Below are positions 36,601 to 46,249 of a stretch of DNA of 64,000 nucleotides, one piece after another (position 1 is the stretch's first letter; every line of letters begins with the position of its first letter). Source of the stretch: Ophiodon elongatus. Taxonomy: Eukaryota; Chordata; Actinopteri; Perciformes; Hexagrammidae. The notes below the pieces were generated by a model that saw nothing but the letters and a program-made list of their open reading frames with translations, did not search any database and was not told the origin of the DNA. The position numbers and the translations under genes were made by a program. The stretch lies in NCBI GenBank assembly GCA_016806645.1, contig JACSYO010002116.1, positions 6,741,001-6,805,000 of the forward strand. Direction: 5' to 3'.

Positions 36601-38545
36601 GAATATTCAGTTGAAACTCTGAATATCAAGTATTATTTCATATATTAAATCAGTCTTTTCTACATTCACACTTGACTTGATTGCGACACATTATCAGATC
36701 TTGTCTGATTCTGTCTTGATCTGGGAATCGGTTACATAACTGTGTTACTGTACGTTACTGGGCTTTACTCAAAAGGCTTTGGCATCACAGCGTCGTAGCA
36801 GCTCCACTCCATCATTGTCGCCCCGTGTTGATTTTAAGTGCTTACTCTACGTGCCATTTTGCTGAAAAGCTTTTCCTGTTTTTGTTTAGTCTCTTTATTT
36901 TTTTGTGTTTGACAGAATTCCTGTGCAAAGAATGTCCCCGAGTCCACATACACTTTGACCGCGTGGACATAAAGGAAATTCCTCCAGAGCCACTGTTTTT
37001 CCGCAGGTGGCTGCACGAGCGGTTTGAAATCAAGGACCGGTAAGTGGGTGTTGGTGGGTGGAACAATTAATCATGTTGAAATTGTATGTTATTCAATCAA
37101 TGCAGAAACCACAGTGATATTTTTAAGTGTTTTCCTTTTGGACGCCACAAGTTTTAATCACATAATATACTGTATATGTATTGTAGCTTCTAAAAAAGAC
37201 TTGTGGCGATGTTACAGGTTTACATAATATTGTTATCGCAGATAAAAAGTTACATTACTCAGAGTTGAAATGGTTGCTGAATGAATCTGCAAGTATTCTT
37301 GCAAGTATAATTAATGTATTGTTTCAGAATTTTTAGGAAAAAAAGAGTTGCAGCTTCTAAAATGTGACTCTTTCAGTATTTATATTATATTATATTATAT
37401 TATATTATAATATTATTATTATTAGTCAGGAATTAATTAAGAAATTATCTAATTAATGGATAATGAAGATGATTATTAGCTCCACCCCTAAGATCATTGT
37501 ACATGGGGGACATGACAGAAAAAGTCTAGGGTGCGGTCGAAAACATTTTTTGCTTAGGAAGGTTTCTAAGTGAAGTGACCCGGAAGTATCTAAGTATCTT
37601 AAGAGCTATTTGACTTCTCTAAATGCTAAGGAAAGGAGCTTAAATGCTTCCTTTCTTATCTCCTTTAGCATAGGGAGCACAACCATTCTTTACGAAAGGA
37701 AAGGTGATAATGCCGGCCCACAATTCCTTGCGGCAGCAACATTTAAAATGACAAACATTTAATTCAAACATGTAACAAATATGTAAAAAACAAAACAAGA
37801 ATAACATAAAATGAAAAGTAAATATAGCAAACTGTCAAACAAATTCTCTTAAACATCAATTTACAAATATGACATGTATATTACATATGTATTTCATATT
37901 AAAATACACGCAAACCTTTTCTCCATAACTCAATATTTATCATATAAACCTTTGAGTGTTAGCCTATATTCCTTTTTTTATTATTTCAGTTTCAACCTTG
38001 GTGATGAAGTAATATTTTTACTTTTGAACTGTAGCCCAGAGCTCTGATATAGACTGTGAATGATATCGACTGTGAATCACAGAAGTTATGGTTGAAATAA
38101 TAATAATAGTAGTTGAGGAGGGAAAGTGGTAATCTACTGAGCCCGACATTCAACAAAAAGCACTGGTGTGATTTAGGGGCAGTTTTTGTGCTGCAACTGC
38201 TGCTAAAAAGAAAATAAATTCCTGATCCAGCTTTTTGCAATGTATCACTTCTGTAGCCCTTGTGCTTTTCTAAGACTGAAGGCTGAATTCCTTAGAGAGT
38301 AATCTGTCTTTTTTAAAAGGCTGCTGACGGATTTCTACGAGTCGGAGGATGAAGACAAAATACGCAGGTTTCCCGGGGAAGGCAAACATTCTCCTCTGAA
38401 CCTTTCCAAAACCCTCCCATCAGTGATGATCTTGGGGGGACTGACACTGCCATTACTGCTGACGGAGAACGGCAGGAAACTGTACGTGAGAACCTGGGTG
38501 TACGGGACTCTGCTGGGCTGGCTGTGGGTGAATGCGTTTCCTTAA
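30632..38545 (+). CDS. agpat5: 1-acylglycerol-3-phosphate O-acyltransferase 5 (LPAAT-epsilon)
   Basis: The enzyme transfers an acyl chain from acyl-CoA to lysophosphatidic acid to make phosphatidic acid, at ER/mitochondrial membranes. Exons: 30632-30850, 31526-31595, 31684-31799, 31924-32013, 33223-33313, 34271-34432, 36916-37039 and 38320-38545. They sum to 1098 nt, 365 aa (human 364). The N-terminus is hydrophobic (about residues 5-40). The catalytic HX4D motif is HQCTAD at residues 93-98, split across exons 2 and 3 (human has S and V at the variable positions). The FPEGTR acyltransferase block is at 171-176. A conserved FLCKECP motif and RRWLHERFEIKD follow, then a hydrophobic C-terminal pair around KLYVRTWVYGTLLG. 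The ATG aligns with the conserved MLLSLV start. Poly(A) signals are at about 38865 and 40372-40377, giving a 3' UTR of up to 1.8 kb. Confidence 0.97.
30862..30908. repeat. TACATGTAC 9-mer tandem repeat at an exon-intron border
   Basis: About five copies of a 9-bp unit (TACATGTAC) start 11 bp after the agpat5 exon 1 donor. Each unit contains the palindrome TACATGTA. Confidence 0.9.
32014..33222 (+). other. agpat5 intron 4, no recognised feature
   Basis: This is an AT-rich 1.2-kb intron without recognisable repeats or coding signal. Confidence 0.5.
33314..34270 (+). other. agpat5 intron 5, no recognised feature
   Basis: This is a 0.96-kb intron. The part at 33690-33970 is less AT-rich and may be an old repeat, but I cannot assign it. 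Confidence 0.45.
34433..36915 (+). other. agpat5 intron 6 with repeat fragments
   Basis: This 2.5-kb intron holds a teleost repeat fragment (35251-35365) and a short TTACA-repeat stretch near 36519-36545. An open frame at 36233-36622 (129 codons) has no recognisable domain and is not supported as an exon. Confidence 0.5.
35251..35365. repeat. Teleost interspersed repeat fragment
   Basis: The series cctcccacagtccagagaca, then tccaaattgcccgt, tggtgtgaatgtgagcgtga and gtctgtctct is the characteristic middle of a very abundant short interspersed repeat in fish genomes. The ends are not discernible and I leave its class open. Confidence 0.6.
37040..38319 (+). other. agpat5 intron 7 with an imperfect hairpin
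   Basis: This AT-rich 1.3-kb intron contains a TATAT/TAT microsatellite near 37378-37425. It also has a less AT-rich block (about 37505-37745) with an imperfect palindrome at 37623-37671, possibly a small transposon relic of unknown family. Confidence 0.4.
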
Positions 38546-40395
38546 CGAACAGGGCAGCGGCTGCCACGATGAGACGCACAAAAGACATGGGAGAGACGTT
38601 GCCATTTTCCTGTATCGCAACAACACACGGTGTGTTCCAGATGCAGAGCAGCATCTGATAAGAGGCTCAGAGATTTACTCCTCATGTCCGGCTCGCTGTT
38701 GACCTTGAGCTGAAAGCTGAACGGAGCTACGGAGAAATGTTAAGCTTTTTTGTGCTACTTGTTCCCCTCGCGCTATTTGGATTTGCAGCCTGAAATGTTG
38801 AGAAAACATGGGTGGAATTAATTGGTGACAGGTATTCTCAAAAATGCCCATAGTTATCTACTGTGAAATAAAAATAGCTATATACTTATCTTAAACTACC
38901 CCCCCCCCCCCCCCCATAAAATTTAGCCAAATTAGTATTCATGCATGCCCACTTTTCCATAAAACATTGGCCAGCTTTAAAGCTCTTATATGACGTATGT
39001 TTGAGAGCAAAGTGCTTTGAAAACAAGTTAATTGATCATGTTCAGCTACTCTATGTAGCTGACACAGTACACCAGCCTACTGATGATAGATCATTAATTA
39101 TTTAAGTGCACCGACTCATTAACATTGGTTGTAGTGTAATTTCTGCCAAGTCCCATGTCAGGAGGTTTATGCAATTTTCTCATTTAAAGTGATGTTTTAC
39201 ACTGGTAGAACAAAATAAGTAGCATGCAGTCCTCTATAGGGGCTCATAAACATGACACCAGCTGCATTGTTTACCATAAATATCACTTAGTTTTATATAA
39301 TCATAATGAATGTAGCCAAAACTCATTTATGCATATATGAAAGTTTTTTTTCTTTTATTCCCCAACCCCCAATATTTTGTTTTTGTTAATATTGATATCC
39401 TAAAATAATATTTTGAAAAATCATACATTTGAGTCTTTGTCGCCGAACAGTGGCAAATGCCACAATGGAGGAATGCGTGTTTAAAAATAAAATGTTGCTT
39501 TAACCTTAAAATGTCAATCATTGCCAAACCTGTTGTATTTCCCATGATGTTCTCAATGTGTTTAAGTTGAGCAAGACTTGTTTAATGCCAGCCTGGATGT
39601 CAGCAAAGAAACTTAATGTCTCTTTTCTTTTTTTTTTTTGGACCCAAATATATTATAATTTGATTTCCTTTTAGAATGGTTTATTCACAGATCCATAACT
39701 TTTATATGCATTTGTTCTTTGAATACCATGTTATAGTTCATACAAAAAGTATCTACCTAGCAAAAAGCTGACAAAGCCATGTTAACAGTATTATCACAGG
39801 TTCCTGTGCACTCAAAGCCATTTGTAAATGTCACTGTATTGTAAAACGCACTGTATGTCCATTGTTGTTTACTGTTATGAAACCATTGCATTTTTTTTTT
39901 TCCCGCAAGTCACTTTACATGTTTGCTGTCTCGTCTAGACTTAGTCTGAGAGATGTTTTCCTCATGTGGAAGGTACAGTAGATCTCAGTTTTTACATGTC
40001 AATCCAATACCTCACTTAAATAATCCTTCCTTGTTCTTAAATGACTTGTCAGACATTTTATAGTCATTTCTATCCTGACAAAACCAGACTGTAACTCATC
40101 AGGAAATCTCTGTGGACAGTATTTAAATACCAACTGATTTTGGAAATGTGTGCCTTCTCTTTGGAGGAGTTGGTCCTCAGCCCTCTCATAGAGGGCCACA
40201 GTGGCTCTTTTCCACCAGGTGACTGCATAGAGGCGCGTGTGGTCACATCGTCTACAGTTCATAGTGGCTTATTTTGCTCGAAGAATGCATTGATTTACTC
40301 TTTTTGAGGACTATTATTAAACTATGAAACCTTTAATGTATGTAAGTTCTGGAAATAGGGTGTCAGAGAGAAATAAAGTGGTTTTCTTTTGGGAG
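38546..40395 (+). other. agpat5 3' UTR and spacer
   Basis: This is probably the long 3' UTR of agpat5. It includes a pure C run at 38899-38915, AATAAA at 38865 and another at 40372-40377. No gene is seen on either strand. Confidence 0.5.
38899..38915. repeat. Poly(C) run
   Basis: A homopolymer of about 17 C, unusual in this AT-rich region. Its exact length is prone to sequencing error. Confidence 0.9.
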
Positions 40396-40685
40396 AGTAT
40401 TTTCTGTTGTCTTACTGTCCAGAACACATGACTTAAATTTAAAACTGTATATTCTTTCACAGGTATTAGAGATGCACAAGTACATCTAATACTGGCACAA
40501 TGTTTTACTGATGGAATTAAACTGATTGTTGCCGGAGTTAAACTTGCACACCCAAGATGCCATTTTATTTTTTTACGGCAGTCATTAAATTAAGATTGAG
40601 ATGCCTAATGCACAATTTCATATTTCAGGTAATTTACATCGAAAGATTATTCAGGAAAAAAAAGTGCAATTTCTTAAAGAAAAAA

Positions 40686-40710
40686 ATAAGATAAGATAAT
40701 CCTTTATTTT
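40686..40710 (-). mobile_element. LINE 3' tail fragment (TCTTA type)
   Basis: Read on the minus strand this is aataaaggattatcttatct, the 3' terminal signature of the LINE family also seen at 42324-42795 and around 57640-57707. Only the tail is preserved, and it abuts a Tc1 relic. Confidence 0.5.
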
Positions 40711-40756
40711 TTTTTGATAATGCATGACATATGTGACCCTTATATTGCATACAGTT

Positions 40757-40922
40757 GGACTTTATTTAACTAATTATGTGACTTCTGAATATATTTTTTT
40801 TTTTCACTTCAACCAATTTTGACTATTTTGTGTAGGTCCATTACATTAAATCCAAATAATCAATTTTAATTCCAGGTTTTAATTTAACAAAATAGGGGTG
40901 AATACTTTTTTCATGGCACTCT
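40757..40922 (+). mobile_element. Tc1/mariner-like transposon, 3' end relic
   Basis: The sequence runs from an aattatgtgacttctgaa motif through ttgactattttgtgtaggtc, a ccattacattaaatcc stretch and aggggtgaatacttttttca to ggcactct. This series is typical of the 3' untranslated end and terminal repeat of Tc1-like elements in fish. The transposase region and the other terminal repeat are missing, so it is a dead fragment. Confidence 0.7.
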
Positions 40923-41287
40923 TATGTACCCTATCTAAGATTTTATTTGTACAAAAGGTTTCTGCACTATTGGTTGTGCACACCTGCAACATCTTGTCTT
41001 CCTCCTTTTTGCTCAATGATTTGGGTCTGACAATCCCTGCAGATACAACTGTAAGACGTTTTTGGTAGAAAACTGGAGAATTCTGGCTTTCTGAATGTGA
41101 TATTTACCCAAGAGACAATCATTTTACAGAATATTTTATTTGAGAGTTTTAGACTCTGAACTTAAACATAGGACCATGCTTTCTGAGATAAGGACCAAAA
41201 CAGTTCTCTGGCATATAAATAATTAATTGGATTATAGTCCAAAACTAAACTTGCTTGACAACAAATCAAACAAATGAGAAAAAGACT

Positions 41288-41346
41288 TGGAAATGTGATA
41301 TTGTGTATGAAAACATTGTACAGACATATTGTTTGAATTGAAATTA

Positions 41347-41393
<47 letters not shown>

Positions 41394-41498
41394 TAGATTT
41401 ATTTATTTATTATATATATATATATATATTTATTTTATATATAGATATCTATATATATATATAGATATATATATATTTATTTATTAGATTTATTTATT

Positions 41499-41542
<44 letters not shown>

Positions 41543-41562
41543 TTTATATATATATATATATT

Positions 41563-41606
<44 letters not shown>

Positions 41607-41729
41607 GTGTATTTATTTATTATTTATATATGTGTATTTATTTATTATTTATATATACATTGGAAATGTGATATTGTGTATGAACCCATTGTACAGACAC
41701 ATTGTTTACATTTAATTACTTAAATATAT
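41288..41729. repeat. Direct repeat bracketing a large AT-rich microsatellite
   Basis: Two copies of a 63-70 bp non-repetitive sequence (41288-41350 and 41660-41729) share ttggaaatgtgatattgtgt and then atga...cattgtacagaca with few changes. Between them lie about 300 bp of TA and TTTA-rich simple repeat that itself repeats in larger blocks (a tattagatttatttatttat motif occurs twice). Confidence 0.85.
41351..41657. repeat. (TA)n/(TTTA)n compound microsatellite
   Basis: This is almost pure A+T with long TA runs broken by tttattagatttattt and gatatctata motifs. It is probably highly length-variable and hard to assemble. Confidence 0.9.
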
Positions 41730-41819
41730 ATATGTATATCTTAATATGGTTTTGGGAACGCAACCGGTATTGATTTTAATGTACTGAATTACTACTTTCC
41801 CACTTTATCAAAAGCCTCC

Positions 41820-42836
41820 GAACACAGCACGAACCAAATGGCGCATGCGTAATGCGTTTTGAGGGCAGTGACAAGGAAGTGCAGTCACAAATTGAAGGTA
41901 ACGTTTCTTACTGCTGCTGCTTGTTTGGACGCAAGGTATGTAATATTTACCCAACGAATTAACTTAACGTATAATGATAATATGATAACAATACGTACTT
42001 CACATGAAGTGCATCATTATAGAATATGCGCGTGGCGCTGTTTGTTATGCTTGAACCACTAAAGGTCTCACAGCGACACCTAGCGGGTCATCAGACTAAT
42101 TGCAGGTAGCTACTCTGACAACAGGGGTTAAAGTACTAAAGTACAGGTATTATTGCGTTTAAAAGTTTAGGAAGAGGTAAACTTGTTGCTGTTAAAATCG
42201 TATTAGCGTATATCTTATATTTGTGACTAAATAGTATCAATAATACTTTTATTTAACGTTAGATAATCTGTATTTCGATGTTTATTGTGTAAACCTTGGT
42301 ATTTAGAGTCCTAGTTCAACATAGATAAGATACTGCTTTATTAGTCCCGCAGTGGGGACATTTACAGGATTACAGCAGCAGAGGGTAAAGTGCAAACAAG
42401 AGAAATAGTCAAAAATCTAAAACAGGTATTATAAATAAGCAATAAAAAAAAGTAAAGAATCCACAATAACTGAAATATGACATATACAGACAGAATAGCT
42501 TATTGAACAGTATATTTATATATTGCACATGTTTGATCTGTTTTAAGTGTTTTGTGGTCTAATGGGAGCACAGCTGGTTGTGCAGCCTGACAGCAGCAGG
42601 AAGGACCTGCGGTACCTCTCCTTCACACACCGGGGGTGAAGCAGCCGGTGGCTGAAGGAGCTGTACAGAGCTGCCAGGGCGTCCTGCATGGGGTGGGAGG
42701 TGTTGTTCATCAGGGATGATAGCTTAGCCATCCTCCTCCTGTCTCCCACCACTTCCACCGTATCCAGTGGACACCCCAGCATAAATACCAAAAATACCTC
42801 CTGAGCTGTACTCCTGTTTTATTCTGCAGCTTCGTG
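41820..42836 (+). other. tmem14a promoter region and 5' intron
   Basis: A possible untranslated first exon ends at 41897 (ttgaag followed by gtaacg), just downstream of a small CpG-containing patch (gcgcatgcgtaatgcg, 41840-41855). The intron that follows carries a LINE fragment at 42324-42795. The exon assignment is tentative. Confidence 0.35.
42324..42795 (-). mobile_element. 5'-truncated LINE, 3' end of ORF2 plus 3' UTR
   Basis: On the minus strand an 82-codon open frame (42791-42543) resembles the C-terminal end of non-LTR retrotransposon reverse-transcriptase proteins, with the characteristic YRRSFLLLSGC-type stretch (usually RxSFLPAAVxLHN). It is followed by a 3' UTR with a ccactgcgggactaataaag sequence and an ATCTTATCT tail. 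This 3' end recurs in the window at 57640-57707 (+). The copy is 5'-truncated and defective. I would place it near the L2/CR1-like clade, without certainty. Confidence 0.75.
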
Positions 42837-43451
42837 ATGGCAGTGGACTGGATTGGATTTGGCTATGCTGCAGCCATCGCCTTCGGGGGATTTATGGGCT
42901 ACAAGAGAAAAGGTTGAACACTTTTTATTTTGGCAAATGGCCAATCTGTCACTTAATTAACATTAATAACCCTGATTATCATCACATGTGTCTGTGTCAC
43001 CGTAGGCAGCGTCATGTCCCTGATGGCTGGTTTAGTTTTTGGCTGGTTATCTGCTTATGGTGCATACAACGTCTCCTACGACCCGAAGGACATCAAGGTC
43101 TCATTGCGTAAGTATGGCAAAGTTCATTCTAATAAATGAACAGTTCCTGAGTCAGAGAATTGATTTCATGTCGTGGTGTTTTTCTTTTCTTTAGTTACCT
43201 CAGGAGTCCTCTCACTCGTGATGGGAATGAGATACAAGAAATCTGGAAAGTTAATGCCTGCTGGGATTATGGCGGGGTTGAGGTCAGGGTCAAAGTTGCT
43301 CAACATGCAGAACAGTTTATTTCAGCAAAATGTTATTAAGTAACAGGTTATTACACACTTGTTTTAATCATTTTTGATTTGCTGTCTCTCTCTCTCTCTC
43401 TCTCTCAGTTTGCTGATGGTGTTTCGACTGTTACTGCTCCTCGTGGTGTGA
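42837..43451 (+). CDS. tmem14a: Transmembrane protein 14A
   Basis: TMEM14A is a small membrane protein of the TMEM14/UPF0136 family; the human protein has been linked to mitochondrial membrane stability. Coding exons: 42837-42912, 43006-43107, 43195-43282 and 43409-43451. They total 309 nt, 102 aa (human 99). Family motifs are WIGFGYAAAIAFGGFMGYKRKG, SLMAGLVFGWLSAYGAY, DIKVSL, MGMRYKKSGKLMPAGIMAGL and a hydrophobic, Leu/Val-rich C-terminus, giving three to four short membrane helices rich in Gly. The last exon's acceptor lies in a CT microsatellite. A poly(A) signal is at 43676-43681. In human the gene also precedes the GSTA cluster in the same orientation. Confidence 0.95.
43384..43406. repeat. 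(CT)n microsatellite forming a splice acceptor tract
   Basis: About eleven TC units lie immediately before the AG of the last tmem14a exon and supply its polypyrimidine tract. Confidence 0.9.
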
Positions 43452-44284
43452 CTGGAGGAGTAACGCTGACCCGACTGAGGGCTCTCTGTCTCCCATTGAG
43501 CAGGCCTTGTTTTAAAGGAAACAGCATTCCCAGTGTGCATACTAAAACAAGCCTTCTGTTTTGTGACCTTGTGACCAAAAACTTTGCAAAAACTGCCAGA
43601 GGGTGTTTAACAGATTTAACGTTAACTTGCCAACTAATGTTATTGCAGTAAATCTGTTTTGGGCGATCTTGTATGAATAAAACTGCTTTTTTTCTTTTCT
43701 TGTATGGGTATGTGCATGAATGTAAATCTATTGATTTGGGATTAACAGATGTACATGAGCTTTGTGGGTGCAACTGTATCTGCTGGCAGGTGGTTTACTG
43801 AATACACTAGAACTTCATTTTTGCAGGCTGCTAGTAGTGTCAACGTCAGTAATCTCAAATATTCAAATCAGTACTCTTGACTGCTCTCTATGTCTTTAAC
43901 TTTTAAAAAACATTGACGTGAATAGTTTGTGATTTTTGTAATACTGTAATGGCAAAACTAATCAGAAGAAATGTGATTCTTAACATAATGCTTTTGTTTT
44001 TATGTACATGATGTGGATATAATCCAAATTCTGTAACTGATTAACCAGAACATAAACACAATTTATCCAATGTTCCTCAGAAATGGACCATTTATTTACT
44101 TGAACCTTCGCATTAAGTCACTCGTGATGAAAACGTGATTACATAGATTTCAGTTAATTAGATTTGCAATGGATATCGTAGTAGCATTCTCAACATAAAC
44201 CAGCAAATAATGAATCCATTTGTCGTACATGCTCTGCTTGCATTCTTAATCGTTCACACCGCCCGTGTGAGGAATGTCCAAAGT
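43452..44284. other. Converging 3' UTRs of tmem14a and gsta
   Basis: tmem14a (+) has AATAAA at 43676-43681. The gst gene (-) has AATAAA on the minus strand at 44091-44096. The two transcripts converge with about 400 bp between their poly(A) signals. Nothing else is seen. Confidence 0.65.
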
Positions 44285-45718
44285 CTATTTCAGTGGTAGT
44301 TTGACTTTGAACACCTCCATGATGGTCTTCACGTATGTTTCATCTGGCTGCTGCTTCCTCTTGCTGCCTGGCTGCAGGAACCTGCTGATGGCGGGAATCC
44401 TGGTCATCCTGCCCTGGAAAGACTGGAGGGAAACACAGAAAGTCCTTCTTAAACAGAGCATTTGGAAATCAGTGTGTATTTTGGCACTCTTAAGATTCTT
44501 TTGAATGAAAAGTGCATTACAAATAACATGCATTATTATGTATTATTATTTTACTTCTTATTAACAATATACAGATTTTATAGGAACACGTTATCTTTTT
44601 TCCCCTCGGTTCCTTTGTACGTCCAGTCTTATAAAAGTATGTCGCATTTACCTTGACGTTGGAAAAGTTTTTGAGGATTCCAGCAAAAAGTTCTTCCAAC
44701 ATCAGAGTGCATTCAAGCAGCTGCACATCTGCACAGCTTAGTTTACCTCCCACCAGGTATATGGGCCCAGACAGTGCCTGAGATGTTCATCAAAGACACA
44801 CAATATCATGTTTAGTTATATATATAAAAATCAACAGCTCCATTTTCTTTACTACGGGTTTTTGGCTAAGATAAATCAGTTTCTAGAGCACGTCATTTCA
44901 TATAATATGTACAATAAGCATGACGGTACCTTGTCGAACACAGGAAGGTAGCGTTCTTTTGCTTTATTTTGAATGGTCTCCAGCTGTGCAGCTTTATCTG
45001 CACCGAAGGGCAACATCATTATCATTTCCATGAGATCCATCAGTCCCTCCGAGAACATGTTGACCCTGAGGGAAAGCATATACCTTGACACATTCGTCCA
45101 CTAAAGTCACATGTTACAGAAGACACTCATAATTACGCTTCTAAAAGAAATGGACCATACATGACTCGGTCTTTGAGATCTTTTCCATGAAGATTGTACT
45201 TCTCTGCGATGTAATTCAAGATTGCTTTTGACTGAATGAGCTTCATGCCATCAATTTCCACCAAAGGAACCTGTTGAAACATGAGATCTCCATCTGCAAA
45301 AGAAACACAGCAGCAGGTATGAAGAGCGGCACACCCTTGTAGGTTACAACTATGACCACAGGTCACAAGTCAGTTTATACCTTCACCTCAGAATGGTTGC
45401 AACATAAGTAAACAGTTACTAATCAATGGCCAGAGGTTTTAATTCAGCTTTAAACACCTTTTTTTTTTTAAAAAAACCAACTCACCACTCAGGAGTTTTT
45501 CATACTGCTCACGAGTTTTCAGATAGACCTCATCAAACTGTGAACACGTGATTACGTAACAGTTTTAGGGCACATTCAGGGGGCAAGACGCAGCAAAGTT
45601 TCAGATTAGTATCACTACACCCTGCACTTACCTCGACTTCTGCAACAGTCAAAAGCCAACGGATTGACTCCATTTTCCCTCTCCCATCGAAGTAGTGCAG
45701 CACAACTTTTCCAGCCAT
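44285..45718 (-). CDS. gsta: Glutathione S-transferase, alpha class
   Basis: This cytosolic enzyme conjugates glutathione to electrophiles, including lipid-peroxidation products. Coding exons in transcript order: 45718-45632, 45537-45486, 45293-45161, 45065-44930, 44777-44652 and 44422-44285. They sum to 672 nt, 223 aa (alpha-class enzymes are about 222). The N-terminal thioredoxin-like domain starts MAGKVVLHYFDGRG with the catalytic Tyr9. It has the glutathione-site QQVPLVEIDG and the S-x-AILNYIAEKYNLHG helix. The all-helical C-terminal domain has MFSEGLMDLMEM, LSCADVQLLE and FLQPGSKRKQQPDE, the last close to the mammalian FLQPGS ending. An untranslated first exon probably ends at 45857 (donor gtatag on the minus strand), joined near 45757. 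Only one gene is present, where human has a tandem cluster. Paralogue numbering is not attempted. Confidence 0.95.
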
Positions 45719-46181
45719 GACTTTAGTATTGGAACTGTATTGTTAAATATCTGAAACTAAAAAAAGAGACAGCGTAAATCTCACATATTACTGAATACAA
45801 ATGCACGTACGGTTAACCAAGGCGTGGTAACTGAGATAAAGTTTCTTAAGCTATACCTGTGTGCACCGGCCCAGCAGCTGTGGAGAAAGCAGAGTGACGT
45901 GAGCAGTGACAGTTACAGTTACTAAGTATTTATATAATGTTGCATTGTCGTGAGAAAAAAAAGGATAAAGGTGGGGAAAACATTTGACGACTGTGATTGG
46001 CTGGTTGTGGCCAATACAAACACGGCTCATTAACATATTGCCGCTAGACATCATGGGTAAAATACTAACTAGCCGCATTTATTCAATAATTCTACGGATA
46101 ATTTAAAGTATCGACGTAGTTTCTTGTTTAAAAACACGAGTTGCACACTAAGGCTCAACTATATACATTTTGTGGTTTTCC
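45719..46181. other. gsta 5' region and spacer to 7SK
   Basis: This holds the likely gsta untranslated first exon (minus strand, low end at 45857) and its promoter. The same stretch must hold any distal enhancer of the 7SK promoter. I find no clear antioxidant response element and no clear octamer. Confidence 0.4.
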
Positions 46182-46183
46182 CA

Positions 46184-46224
46184 CACCGTGACCGTACATT
46201 ATTGTACTGTATCACTACATAAAT
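46184..46224 (+). promoter_or_regulatory. Type 3 Pol III promoter of 7SK (PSE and TATA)
   Basis: A CACCGTGAC-cored proximal sequence element begins at 46184, about 66 bp upstream of the RNA start. A TATA-like CATAAAT lies at 46218-46224, about 30 bp upstream. This spacing is the one used by SNAPc and TBP at vertebrate U6, 7SK and RNase P RNA genes. Confidence 0.75.
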
Positions 46225-46249
46225 GCGCTGCGGCCATCTTTGGTTTGTT

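Noticed and set aside
36233..36622. 129-codon open frame in agpat5 intron 6
   Set aside because: No recognisable domain, and the agpat5 frame is complete without it. The overlapping reverse frame is equally open, which suggests chance.
42543..42791. 82-codon minus-strand open frame as a host gene
   Set aside because: It resembles the C-terminal end of a LINE reverse-transcriptase protein and is followed by the LINE's 3' UTR and TCTTA tail.
45700..46180. Antioxidant response element (TGACnnnGC) in the gsta promoter
   Set aside because: A tgacgtgagc sequence near 45896 has the wrong spacing, and no exact match was found.
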